DNA of 64,000 nt from Tieghemostelium lacteum (Eukaryota; Evosea; Eumycetozoa; Dictyosteliales; Raperosteliaceae). The stretch lies in assembly GCA_001606155.1 (NCBI GenBank), contig LODT01000006.1:372001-436000 (forward strand), in the 5' to 3' direction. Numbering within the stretch: the stretch's first letter is position 1; the number at the start of each line of letters is the position of its first letter. Of the stretch, positions 38,546-48,913 are shown piece after piece. The position numbers and the translations under genes are program-made. The notes under the pieces are model-generated. The model was not told where the DNA came from, ran no database searches, and was given only the letters and a program-made list of their open reading frames with translations.

Positions 38546-41272
38546 TTATTTATTTTCAAAAAATAATTGATTTAGAATGGATAGGTGGTGAAGGTGACCT
38601 TCTGACTCCATTTTTAGTTGAAATAGTTTCTGATAGAATTGATAAAATTTCTCATAGACATCTTTGTTGGCTTTGACAGATAGTGAAGTTTGAACATTCA
38701 TTATAGGGTATTCCTGATCACTGATAAACTTTAATTCCTTTTCCATAAGGTTTTTAAGTTGATTTTTAAGGAATAACATCCAAGAAGAGTTTTCCAAAGA
38801 CAACATTATACCCATTGGTTGGTCACCATTCTGTTGTATCTGATCAATAATCATTAATATACTTTCCAAATTCACAGATCCTGCCGAAAAACTATTAGCT
38901 GATTTGAATATAAACTCAGTCTTTCCATCTCTACTCTTGTAAACACCACTTCCCATTTTCGATTGGAACATTATACTATTGAAAAAACTCTCTAAATACG
39001 CTGTATCCATCCCTATTGAACTCTGAAATTCCAATTGAATTGGATATCTAGTGATATTCCATTCCTTGGAGTTATTGTAATGGTGAATAGTTGAACCTGT
39101 AATAACTTCAGATAGTACAATCGGTCTTTTAAATTTACCAATATACACATTATTGTTCTGGTAGGATATAGATGAACCTGTAAATGACCATTCAAAAAAC
39201 CCCATCATTTTAGCAGTACTACTATTTCGAAGTAGTTGGTGATTTGAAAGTACTGATTCTATATATACTCTACAACTACCTCCAGCAGGTAAAAACCAAC
39301 CTTTATCTTGATTCTCCATACCATTAGTGAACCTGCCTTGAGACTCCACTGAAAATCCAATGCCTTGAAGTATAACTGATAGTATATAAATATTCTCTTT
39401 AGTTCCATTTTGAAATGCAAAAGTTGAATTTAAATGTCCATTTTCAAGGTTCATATGTACATCGGCATTAGTCAATGTAGGTTCAACAGGAGGACTAGTG
39501 GTACTTTTACCTATATACCCATTCTCATTTTCCACATTGAATATAGACTTTAATTTCAAATCCCAGTTTGTAGCATGTGAAATACCTTCACTTGACTGAC
39601 CATATCTCTTTGGATAGCCACAACTTGAAAGAGTTGAAGATGCACAAGCCAATAAACTTTTTTTATATTTTAATTGTTGTTCTAATTCTTGGTTTTCCAA
39701 TTGAGCTTGTTTACTACGAATTTCTAAAGACTGATAAATATGTCTTAGATCCACAGGTTCAATTTCCTTTTTTGGTTTTTTTAGAGAATCTTCATTTTCA
39801 TCGATTTTTAGTGATGTATCTATGTGGACATAAGTCAACGGTATGAGAGATAATGTAATTACAACTCTTCTACCTTGATTATTTGGTTGTTGTATTGTGG
39901 CATTTGGGTTTTGGTGGTGTCTTACTAATAGTTGATTATAACCACTATTGGTGAAATCGTGAACCCACTTTTCTGTGATTTTTGATTGTTGATTTAATAG
40001 TTGACCTGTTGATAGAGAATATACTTGAATGCAATCAAACTCCCTTTGATATTGAATAATTAAACATCCTTTAGACCATTTATAATATAGATCTGATTTA
40101 TCATCAGTTTCAGTATTTACTAGATTACTATTTACTGAATAGTTAACTAATTGAACTGTCATTGGTTTCATTGATAGTTTGAGATTGAATATTGGTTGTA
40201 TTTCATCGTTTTTATATATCTGTACTCTGTCTGAGAATACCAATAGATAATTACACTGAAGTGTATTGTGATGGGTCTCTTCTATTACTTTTAAATCCAG
40301 TAATTCCCAATCCACTTCTGAGAAATGGTTTAGGAATGTGGTACTACTGTTTTTATTGGATTTTGGAGAATCTTCAATTTCCCAGTCTGTGAAATATACA
40401 TCTTCATCTTCACCATCTATATTGTCTTTTATAGGTAACGATCGGTCGTTTAATAGAGTTTTGGTGAATATCAGCGAAGGTGATTTAGTAAATGTATATA
40501 CAGTGGGGTAATAGTAACATTGCGGACTTTCCAATGAGAGACTATTGGTAATAGTTAGAACTTTAGATTCTATCTGTGTGAATAAGTACTGAAATGATTT
40601 CCATTTACTTTCAAGAAAATCTAGATAGTTTATATTGAATATCAGTTTTTCATTTAGTTGAGTCTGAGTTTGGTGACTGACTATACAAGGTCCATCCAGT
40701 ACATGATGACTTAACTTTGATTTACTATTTACAGTGAATCTATGTACAATCTGAAAGAAGTTATAGTCAGTGATCACAGTAGGACTATCAGCACTATGAT
40801 CAAAGATAATATATCCAAAGATATATTCATTAACCTCTGTGTTTAGTGACTGTGTTTCGACCTGAATCAATAAATACATTAATGTTTCGTTCAGTGAATA
40901 GTCATTAACCAAACCTGCATTTATTAATGCAATGAATTTATCTTTTTTTCCAAGAAATTCAATAGTATGTGAATACACATTGAAACCAATACCCTTTTCA
41001 AATGCCATATCTATATATTCACCCACAGAATTACAACTCTTTGTATAATGATCATATTTATCAAATTGTTTATCTTTAATTTTAATAAACTCTAGTTTGA
41101 TATTGATATTTGGTAATATTGACATATGCTGTTGTCCATCTTGACTTGTGGGATTAGATAACTTCAATTTTTTATTGTCATTTTGTTGTTGTTGTTGTTG
41201 CTGTTTCTGATCAATTTTCTCTGGAACTATTCGAATTAAATTTGAATTGTGTGTTACATAAAAACTTGACAT
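38546..41272 (-). CDS. Large beta-propeller-like protein, possible FANCB homologue
   Basis: 908 residues, single exon, ATG at 41272. After a short N-terminus with a Gln run come ~450 residues of alternating strands suggesting a propeller (IEFLGKKDKFIALINAGLV, FQIVHRFTVNSKSKLSHHVL, LQCNYLLVFSDRVQIYKND, WVHDFTNSGYNQLLVRHH). A coiled coil follows at ~525-555 (IRSKQAQLENQELEQQLKYK), then a second beta-rich domain (VHMNLENGHLNSTFAFQNG). The order of propeller, helical part and beta domain, and phrases such as HHVLDGPCIVSHQTQTQLNE resembling the 'LNGPLILW...SSQTG' part of human FANCB, suggest this Fanconi core-complex subunit. Similarity is weak and the call tentative. No catalytic motif is seen. 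Confidence 0.45.
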   Translation of the reverse strand: MSSFYVTHNSNLIRIVPEKIDQKQQQQQQQNDNKKLKLSNPTSQDGQQHMSILPNINIKLEFIKIKDKQFDKYDHYTKSCNSVGEYIDMAFEKGIGFNVYSHTIEFLGKKDKFIALINAGLVNDYSLNETLMYLLIQVETQSLNTEVNEYIFGYIIFDHSADSPTVITDYNFFQIVHRFTVNSKSKLSHHVLDGPCIVSHQTQTQLNEKLIFNINYLDFLESKWKSFQYLFTQIESKVLTITNSLSLESPQCYYYPTVYTFTKSPSLIFTKTLLNDRSLPIKDNIDGEDEDVYFTDWEIEDSPKSNKNSSTTFLNHFSEVDWELLDLKVIEETHHNTLQCNYLLVFSDRVQIYKNDEIQPIFNLKLSMKPMTVQLVNYSVNSNLVNTETDDKSDLYYKWSKGCLIIQYQREFDCIQVYSLSTGQLLNQQSKITEKWVHDFTNSGYNQLLVRHHQNPNATIQQPNNQGRRVVITLSLIPLTYVHIDTSLKIDENEDSLKKPKKEIEPVDLRHIYQSLEIRSKQAQLENQELEQQLKYKKSLLACASSTLSSCGYPKRYGQSSEGISHATNWDLKLKSIFNVENENGYIGKSTTSPPVEPTLTNADVHMNLENGHLNSTFAFQNGTKENIYILSVILQGIGFSVESQGRFTNGMENQDKGWFLPAGGSCRVYIESVLSNHQLLRNSSTAKMMGFFEWSFTGSSISYQNNNVYIGKFKRPIVLSEVITGSTIHHYNNSKEWNITRYPIQLEFQSSIGMDTAYLESFFNSIMFQSKMGSGVYKSRDGKTEFIFKSANSFSAGSVNLESILMIIDQIQQNGDQPMGIMLSLENSSWMLFLKNQLKNLMEKELKFISDQEYPIMNVQTSLSVKANKDVYEKFYQFYQKLFQLKMESEGHLHHLSILNQLFFENK

Positions 41273-41565
41273 GAAAAAATGTATACTTTTTTTTTTTATT
41301 TTTTTATTTATAGATTAATGAAATATCTAGCTCAATAAATCATTTCAACTTTTATCATTTAATAAATATTTGATTTAAATAATAATTGATCAAATAAATG
41401 ATTAATTATGTTTTTCTGGATTATTTTTGATTTTTTTTGAAATTGAATAAACATTTTTTAGATTTTTTTCTCAATATTTCATTTATTGCAACAAATATTA
41501 CGTTTAAATAAAAGTATACTTTTATTTAAAAGTGATAAAATTAAAAATCTAAACCATATAATAGG

Positions 41566-43034
41566 ATGGTTAATTTAGGTGTTAGAAAATATGGTAAGCG
41601 TGGTAGAAAACCAAAAGCAGCAATTGAATTTTCCAGTATTGTTGGTTTACAACCAGCTTGTATGTATATAGGCCTATTTAGATTAAGATTGTGGTGTTTA
41701 ATCTCTCTATTGGGTATTGATATTCATTGTAATGACTATTAGTGTTATCATCATTAGAACATGTATTTGTAGTTGATTTGACATCATTTTCTAATAAGAC
41801 ATGTAATAAGTTACTTCATCAAATGTTGTTTGGTAAGGTAAAAGAGAGTGAGGAAGAGAAAGTGAAGATATTTGTAATTATGAAAACAAAGTTTGCACCA
41901 CAGTGTAAGGAATGTGGTATTGGAAATAGGGATTCCAAATTGTTTATAAAAGATAGGTTCATTCATGGAGGTAATGGAAGAGTGATATTGAATTTGACTT
42001 CAGATCAAGGTAGTTTAGATTACAGAAAACAACTTACTCAATTTGTATATAAGTACAATAAGAATTTGATTATTCTCTCTGAGGATAAACAATATGGATA
42101 CAAGATTATGGGGTCAAGTGTACCTGATGATGACCCTGAAGTTCTACAGTATCTAGAGTATTTTGATATATCACATATCTTTGATAAGGACTCAATGGAC
42201 CAAGATGAGCAAGACGATAGCAAACGTGTTGAGCAGTGCTATTTGAAGGCTCAGAATTGGTTACAAGGTCGTTTGGACAAAGGCCACCATATCCACATGC
42301 CCAAAAACCTCAAGGCTTTGGAGAAGTCTCTCGAACCATTTTGTAATGTTTCACACCCATTTCCAATGAAAAAGATTTTAAATATCTTACGTGACGCAGG
42401 TGACTTGTCCATCTGCGATACATGTCAAACTGCAATTCCAAAGAGTACCAATGTCAATAACCAATTCTACTTTTCTTATAAAACACTGAATGCAGAGACA
42501 CAGCGACAATGTCAATGGATGATTCTCCATATCATTCAAGAATATATTAAGACACCAACTAATCAGGTGCCACTTAAATTATCAAAATTGACCGCAACCA
42601 GTTCTGCACCAAGTCAAACTACTAAAATCTCAACCAAAACCATGGCTGAGCATCTCTTGAAAAACTGTAAACTTTTTGTATTAGATCAGGAAAGTACTGA
42701 TCAACCATCACCTTTCTCATCACTCTTACAATTTGATCCTCCAACTGTAGATTTAACACCAACTCCAACACCACCACCAGTGACTGAGCCAGTCACACCA
42801 ACTAGATCTAAATCCTTTGGTGGATCTAGATTGTCATCAACACCTAAAAAAACATTTCCATCAACTTATACACCATCTAGTAGTACTCTAACAACACCAA
42901 CTAAATTAACTAGAGCTCAAACTGTACCACTTTCATTTACTTCAACCCCAAGTAGAAGTAGCAGTATTAATTCAAACTATTTCTCTCAATCCACCTCCTA
43001 TAATGGTTCTGAAAAAATCAAATGGTTGAAATAG
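41566..43034 (+). CDS. AT-hook protein with PIN/NYN-like N-terminal region, two exons
   Basis: Exon 1 (41566-41659) and exon 2 (41743-43034) join in phase 1 across an 83-bp GTATGT...TAG intron, giving 461 residues. Exon 1 encodes an AT-hook-like motif (KYGKRGRKPKAAIEF), which binds the minor groove of AT-rich DNA. Next is a domain at ~35-150 with a PIN/NYN-like look: an acidic residue after a strand (VFVVDLTSFSNKTCNKLL), KIFVIMKTKFAP, DYRKQLTQFVYKY and NLIILSEDKQYGYKIM. A Cys pair (CDTC) occurs at ~255 and the tail is Ser/Thr/Pro-rich. I do not recognise a named family; the nuclease-like fold is only a suggestion. Chromatin location is inferred from the AT-hook. Confidence 0.6.
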
Positions 43035-43220
43035 AAAAAGTATTTTTTTTTTAATATTATTGTTATAGAAATTTTAGTTAATAATAATAATACCCTATCA
43101 TTTTTCATTTTGTATTTAATTATATCAAATTATACAACAATTGCTGTTTGATCTCTTTTTTTATCTTCATTTTTACAAAATTTTAATATTTTTTTTGCAT
43201 TCTGCTAGAAGATCTTTAAG

Positions 43221-44543
43221 ATGAGTAAAACTCCCGGTTTATATGATGACTTGGATATTGACAATAAACAATCAGAATCGGAGTACAATGAAAATGATGA
43301 TGCTATCCGACCAACTGCAATTGCAGAAGATACAGTAGATATAGTTGATGAAAACTCCATTAATAGTAAAGCAGTCACTAAAAATATAAATGGTGATACT
43401 GATAAAAATAATATAAATAGTAATATGATAATAGATAGTACAATTAATAATAATAGCGAAACTAGTAGTATAACATCTAATAGTGGTAATAACATTAGTT
43501 CTATTAAACTACCACCAAAACTATTACATGCTAAAAAGATGAAAGCTACAACAACACCTGTGCAGAATAAACCACCAGTCTTTGAAAAATCACCAATTTT
43601 AGAATCTAAAAATAACAACATTAACAATAAGAACAAAAATAAATATAATAATAATAATAATGGACATGATACAGTAATGATGGAAGAAGAGATACTCGAT
43701 GAATATAATCCATTCCAACCTAATGACTATGAACAATATGTAAGAGAACGTGAGAAACAAGAACAAGAAAGAATAAAAAGAGAAACTGAACAAATGAATA
43801 GGCGTACAAATGAAAATCAAATGGATACAACTCATCTACCAAACAAAAAGAGACCATTGTCACCAAAATCCAGTACAAATACATCAAGTAACATAATGAA
43901 AATCAATCCACTCTATGATGACGAATCTGGTGAAGCTGCTTTTGCAAGAAGACAAAAAATGTCAAAAACTCTTAATTCACCTACAACTACTGTAGATACA
44001 ACTTCAACTTCAACAAAAACAACAACAACTCCACCTCCACCTATAACAGCAACTACCACAACAACAACAACATCTCATCCTTCAACAGCAACTACAACAT
44101 CTATAGCTTCTTCTCAATCACAATTCTCAGCACTTCCAACAAAAGTTTTATTATTGAGTGTATGTATTCTTTGAATTTCAAAATTTATAATTTTTTTATA
44201 AACCATTTTATTAATATCTGCCCCATTATCGTTGGATATTTTTTGATTTGCATATTTGTAGAATATTACTACAAAAAATGAAATTGATGATCAACTTCAA
44301 GAAGAAATTCAAAAGGAATGTGAAAAATATGGTGTAGTCAAACAAATTAAGATTCATGTAGTAGAGAAAAATGTTCAAAATCCTGGTGAGGTTCGTGTAT
44401 TTATTAATTTTGATTCACCAGAATATTCTCAAAATGCTTTTCTACAATTAAATGACAGATATTTTGCCAAAAGAAAAGTTATTGCTAATTACTACAAAGA
44501 GAATTTATATTTTAGAAATAAATTGGATCCACCTTCACTGTAG
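43221..44543 (+). CDS. SPF45/RBM17-like splicing factor without visible G-patch, two exons
   Basis: Exon 1 (43221-44159) and exon 2 (44262-44543) join in phase 0 across a 102-bp intron, giving 406 residues. The start GLYDDLDIDNK resembles the SPF45 N-terminus, DEYNPFQPNDYEQYVREREK matches its 'DEYDP..PNDYEK' box, and EAAFARRQKMSKTL its 'GE.A..RR.RMS' box. Exon 2 is the C-terminal UHM-type RRM (KECEKYGVVKQIKIHVVEK, GEVRVFINFDSPEYSQNAFL, LNDRYFAKRKVIANYYK), including the RYF that replaces the RXF loop used by UHMs to bind ULM peptides of SF1, U2AF65 and SF3B1. The G-patch of animal and plant SPF45 is not found; a Thr-rich run sits in its place. Role in 3' splice-site choice is inferred. Confidence 0.82.
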
Positions 44544-44634
44544 TTTACATAATTTAAACAAAAAATATAAATAATATGATAATAATAAGAACAAAGAAAG
44601 GAGGGATATTTGGATTGATTGATTGTATATAATT

Positions 44635-45363
44635 TTATTGTTTAATTGGATTACCGCATCTAGTACAAAAACGTGAAGTTAAACTATTAATTTTTGTACA
44701 GGCTTGACATAGTTTACCTTCACCTCCTGGTGATGATGGTGTACTGGTACTGGTTGTAGTTGTTTTTGCAGGTGATGAATTAACAGAAGAGGAAGATGAT
44801 TTCAATGGTGAACTCTCAACTGGTGGTGGAACATATGGTAGTAAAGAGTTTCTAAATGTATATAAAAAGGATGTTGAAATTTGAGTGAGATCTTTTACTT
44901 TATAGTAACCTTTGTGTGGTTGAGTGAAATCTAATCCCTCTCTACCTAGACAAACTCTACAAATGAGTAGTTTATAGAAAGGTACATCATTAGCTTGAAT
45001 TGCATCATTGGCATTGATATAAAAAGTCAATTGATCAGCACCATTATTGTTAAGGAATGTCTCTTTCCAATCGGATTGTAAGATCTTTTTCAATAAACCT
45101 TCACTGGTAGGATTGTAAAAGAGTGATAGTGTTTCTAGTTTCTTTCCAACTGGCATTTGTTTATCCAGTTGATTTCTTTTGGATTCAAATGATTCCATAT
45201 GTTCCTTAGTTGGTACTACTTGATCAACATCTGTAATTATATAGGGATATGTTGGGTTCTCTTCTGTTGCTTGTGATGGTTTATCATTGGCTGTCAATGA
45301 TTTTGACCACAATCCTGTGGCATGTTTAAATACACCTGCTGATACCTGTTTTAGTTGCGACAT
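44635..45363 (-). CDS. Zinc-ribbon protein with PARP-like middle region
   Basis: 242 residues, single exon, ATG at 45363. The C-terminus is a zinc ribbon of the CxxC...CxxC type (CQACTKINSLTSRFCTRCGN). The middle (residues ~65-175) contains KKLETLSLFYNPTSEGLLKK, QLTFYINANDAIQAND and LLICRVCLGREGLDFTQPHK. The last part loosely recalls the 'Y.....CRVL.G' strand and 'GYY' of ADP-ribosyltransferase folds, but the catalytic H-Y-E residues cannot be placed, so an enzyme is not claimed. A Ser/Thr-rich linker joins the two parts. I do not recognise the family. It converges with the SPF45-like gene, whose stop is ~90 bp away. Confidence 0.62.
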   Translation of the reverse strand: MSQLKQVSAGVFKHATGLWSKSLTANDKPSQATEENPTYPYIITDVDQVVPTKEHMESFESKRNQLDKQMPVGKKLETLSLFYNPTSEGLLKKILQSDWKETFLNNNGADQLTFYINANDAIQANDVPFYKLLICRVCLGREGLDFTQPHKGYYKVKDLTQISTSFLYTFRNSLLPYVPPPVESSPLKSSSSSVNSSPAKTTTTSTSTPSSPGGEGKLCQACTKINSLTSRFCTRCGNPIKQ

Positions 45364-45535
45364 TCTAATTTCTTAGATTTAAACAATATCTAGAATTTTT
45401 TTTTTACAACACAGTAAATAAACAATTATTATAATAAATGAAAATCAAATAAAAATTTTTAAAACCCATTTTTTCCAACCCCACTGTTCATTTTGATTAT
45501 TTATTTTTAAAAACTTTAGAGAACGTGTTATCTGT

Positions 45536-48500
45536 TTAGATGGTAGATCTTTTATAAATACCTTCAAATACCATATTAAAATTATCAAATGTAATACCTT
45601 TTGTAAAAAGATTAGTTATTTCAATCTGTTGCATAGTAGGGAAGATTTCCTTTAACAGAATTAACAGTTTCTCTTGACAAGTTGGTTGATGTTGAATAGA
45701 CAATTGAATCATCATCCATGTTAGTTTTGATATCAAATGAATTCTGATAGATTGGGTTAGAGAGTAACTGTAAAACACATGAGAATTCAGTGATTATAGT
45801 AATTTCGCTAATGAATATTGGTTTCAGTGTTGCTAGTGTTAAAATGGTGCTTGTGACATTACTGAAATAGTTAATCAATGATTGAATGGCTACACTGTGA
45901 ATCAGTGGTGACTGGTTCTTTAAACAGTTGTTGGTCAACATTAAATAGTTTACCAAACGATCATTAACTACCATAAACTGTGGACAATGTAATACCAGTA
46001 CATTGATGAGTTCAACTAGATCCTGATAGAGTTTAGACCCTTTTCCAACCAATTGTTGTTGCATAACTAATTGGAAAGCCATAGGAAGGAATCTGTCTAA
46101 TATCTGATTTATAAATTCATTTTGTTGTAAAACCGAGTATACACTATTCAAAAAATATGATAAAAAGGTGATGATTTTAGGTAGAACCTGATCTGAATAG
46201 GCACTACTTGTAATTAGTTCATCCATTGTCATTATACTAAGAAATGAGTTCATTTGATTCAATAGATTTTGTATTTGATCTGATGAATAATGTAAAACAA
46301 AATCTTCATAAATTTCCAAAATCTTCTTTTTAAATGATAATTGCACTGGAAGATACTCTTGCTCAGGTTGTAGTTTTACACAGGTCCATTTGTAAGTTTG
46401 ATCGAGTATTGGTATTAAAAATTGAACAAGACATCCATTATTACTATTCAACCCTTTTTCCAAGTGAATGAGTGCTGATAGGATATAGTTGGTTTGTTTT
46501 CCATAGGCTTTAATACCAGTGCTTTTCAGAAGATCTTGTGATTGTAATTGTTTAAGATACTGTTCTAAAATGACCTGAAGATATTGTTGAAGTTCACCAG
46601 GTTGGCTAGCACGATTTCCAAGGTAGCTACCAACACATTCAAAAATCTTCAATCTAACACGTTCGCTAAAGAGATCTTTTCTCTCTGCTTGATTCATTAG
46701 AACTGAATCCAATCTATCAGGAGATGCTTTAGAAATGTGTGGTTTATCTAGTAGTATAGATAGTGTCTCTACTGACATTTCAACTAGACATGTCTTACCA
46801 GACATTAGAAACTGAGTAATTACAATTTGAATGATATTATGTATAAACTGTGCATTAGCAACTCTCAATAACTTAGGGCTGAATCTCAGAATAAACAGAA
46901 CTCCAAGGAATATAGATTCCTTTAAATAGTCATTCACCTCCACTGATATTAGTTGAGTAAAGAATTGCTGTTGTTGTCCTGGTTCAACTTGGTAACCACC
47001 CATAGACACACCAAATATCCAAAATATAGATTGAATCTTACATCCAATCTCATCTGATGACTGTTTTTGAACTCTGGTATTGTACAATAGATACTTGAAT
47101 TTTTCAACAAAAATAGAGTTTACCAATTCACCATATAAACCACTGTACTGAATGATAATCTCTTCCAGGGTCTCTGAATACTTTATCCAATCTGAAAGTG
47201 ATTTGTCTTCCAAGTTACATAAAATACCATTAATGGGTGGATCCTGTTCAGAGTCATCAAAAATCAATCTATTTTGTCTTTTCAAAAGGTGATAAACACC
47301 TTTATAAAACTCCAAATATCTAGGTTGATTAGTCTGCACAATCTGTATATTTTTAGATTGTTTCAAGAATTTACATTTTTCCAAATGATAATCTAATATA
47401 AATCCACTTTCCAGTTCCAAAATGGAAAGCATTATCGATGTAAATCTATCAGATTCCTGGAAACCTTCTCTTGCATAGAGAATCTCTATGAAATTCTTGA
47501 GTAACAGCGACAAGAGAACACAAAAGTTACTGTAGAGTTTAGATTGGCTTGAATAGTGCTTTTTAATATCTTTTCTAGTTGCAGTCAGTATCTGCTGTGA
47601 CAATGAAGTTCTCATCAGTTCGCCAAAGAAATAGGGTATAAATTTAACTGAATAATCTTGAAATTGTTGAACAGTGACTTTGTTTTGGTGCTGTATGAAA
47701 GCTGATATATACTCAATGAACACTAATACACAAGCACCTCTAAAATAGGATTCTTGTGATTTTAAAAATATCAATTGAAGTGCTTCTTGGTTCAGTAGAA
47801 GTTCAATATCAACAAGTTCCACAATAGCCTTCAATGTGTTTAAAGCTTCAATCTGAAGAGTCTTATAATTTACAATAGTGTCGTTAGACTCTTTTATAAC
47901 CTTTACCGACTCAATAAATATCATTTGAAATATTTCCTTGATCAGTGGTTGAATACTACTCTGTGTGTAATTGAAGAGGAATTGTCTGTCCTCTTTGATT
48001 TTTCTAACCTCTGAAGCTAAACTCTGAAATATCTGTAGTATTGATATAGTACCTCCAGAAGTGGCACTATTATTATTGTTATTATTGACATTATTGGCTG
48101 CAAATCTTTGAATCAATTGTTGAACTTGTACTAATGTCTCTTGTGATAAGTCTCTACCCATTAACATCCCCATAAGACTAGCTGATTTCTTGAATACAAG
48201 ATTCTTCATATCAGAACCTTCAATGTAGTTACTAAAAGGTGCAATGGTTGCTATCATCAATAGTTCTTGTAACATTGATGCCTTTTGCTGTGCTGTCAAT
48301 GATGATAATTGCTTTTTTATAACATTTTCTATAATAGTCAATCCAAAGTATTTTGTTTTAAAGTTATTACTACCTAGAATTTCGCCAATTTTATTAAAAG
48401 ATAATGGATTATTAATTATTTCATTTAAAATTCCATTAACTTTGGGATCCTATTTGGTAAATGATATTAATTCATGTTTACTAAGAGTTAAAAATAAAAA

Positions 48501-48564
48501 AAAGTCTTCATACCTGTTGTTGTTCAATTAATTTATCTAATTGAGAGATATTTATATCATGCAT
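45536..48564 (-). CDS. Exportin-type karyopherin (CRM1-like HEAT-repeat protein)
   Basis: The start is the ATG at 48564. Exon 1 ends at 48514 and exon 2 begins at 48449 (MHDINISQLDKLIEQQQ joined to DPKVNGILNEI). The N-terminal importin-beta-like helix pair reads KTKYFGLTIIENVIKKQLSS, like CRM1's NTKYYGLQILENVIK. A later region, IQSIFWIFGVSMGGYQVEP followed by FLGVLFILRFSPKLLR and KIFECVGSYLGNR, mirrors CRM1's 'LCWAIGSISGAM' block. Length (~950 residues) fits the family. Such proteins carry cargo through nuclear pores with RanGTP. The C-terminal end is uncertain. One frame stops at 45621; another continues with CQEKLLILLKEIFPTMQQIE to a stop at 45536 and looks more protein-like, so a last intron near 45,670-45,775 or a frame error is likely. 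Which exportin it is remains open. Confidence 0.72.
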
Positions 48565-48913
48565 TGTAACTTCAAAAAATTTTATCACAAATTTTTTCTT
48601 AATTTCAATTTGTTGACTTAATATAAGTTTCTACTTGGAATTTTATTTTTGTGCTAAGGTTTCTCTTACTATTTCTTTAGCTTTTTCTGGTATCTTGTAT
48701 TTCTTCTTAATAGTTACAATTGTGTAAGAAAAAGACGGAGACAATTTATAAAAAAAAAGGTTGTAAACATATATTGTTTATCTTAATCCTTTCGGTTTAA
48801 ACTGTATTTGATCTAAATAAATATTGGTACCAATTCCCTAAATTTACTTTGTTTACAAAAAGTATTAAATTATTTACAAATGCTAAAACAATTTTTATTG
48901 ATTTACGCAGGGG
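48565..48913. other. Divergent promoter region with a short coding-like patch
   Basis: About 350 bp between the exportin and Sel1-repeat genes. On the minus strand around 48,645-48,745 a short frame reads TIVTIKKKYKIPEKAKEIV to a stop, but has no ATG. It may be a relic exon or chance. Otherwise the region is AT-rich. Confidence 0.45.

Noticed and set aside
43205-43636. 143-codon hydrophobic minus-strand frame over the SPF45-like gene start
   Set aside because: Reverse frame of Asn/Asp/Ser-rich coding sequence; looks membrane-like only for that reason.
48645-48745. Short minus-strand coding-like frame (KKKYKIPEKAKEIV) in the exportin promoter
   Set aside because: No ATG and upstream stop; too short to call a gene. 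Described under the intergenic entry only.
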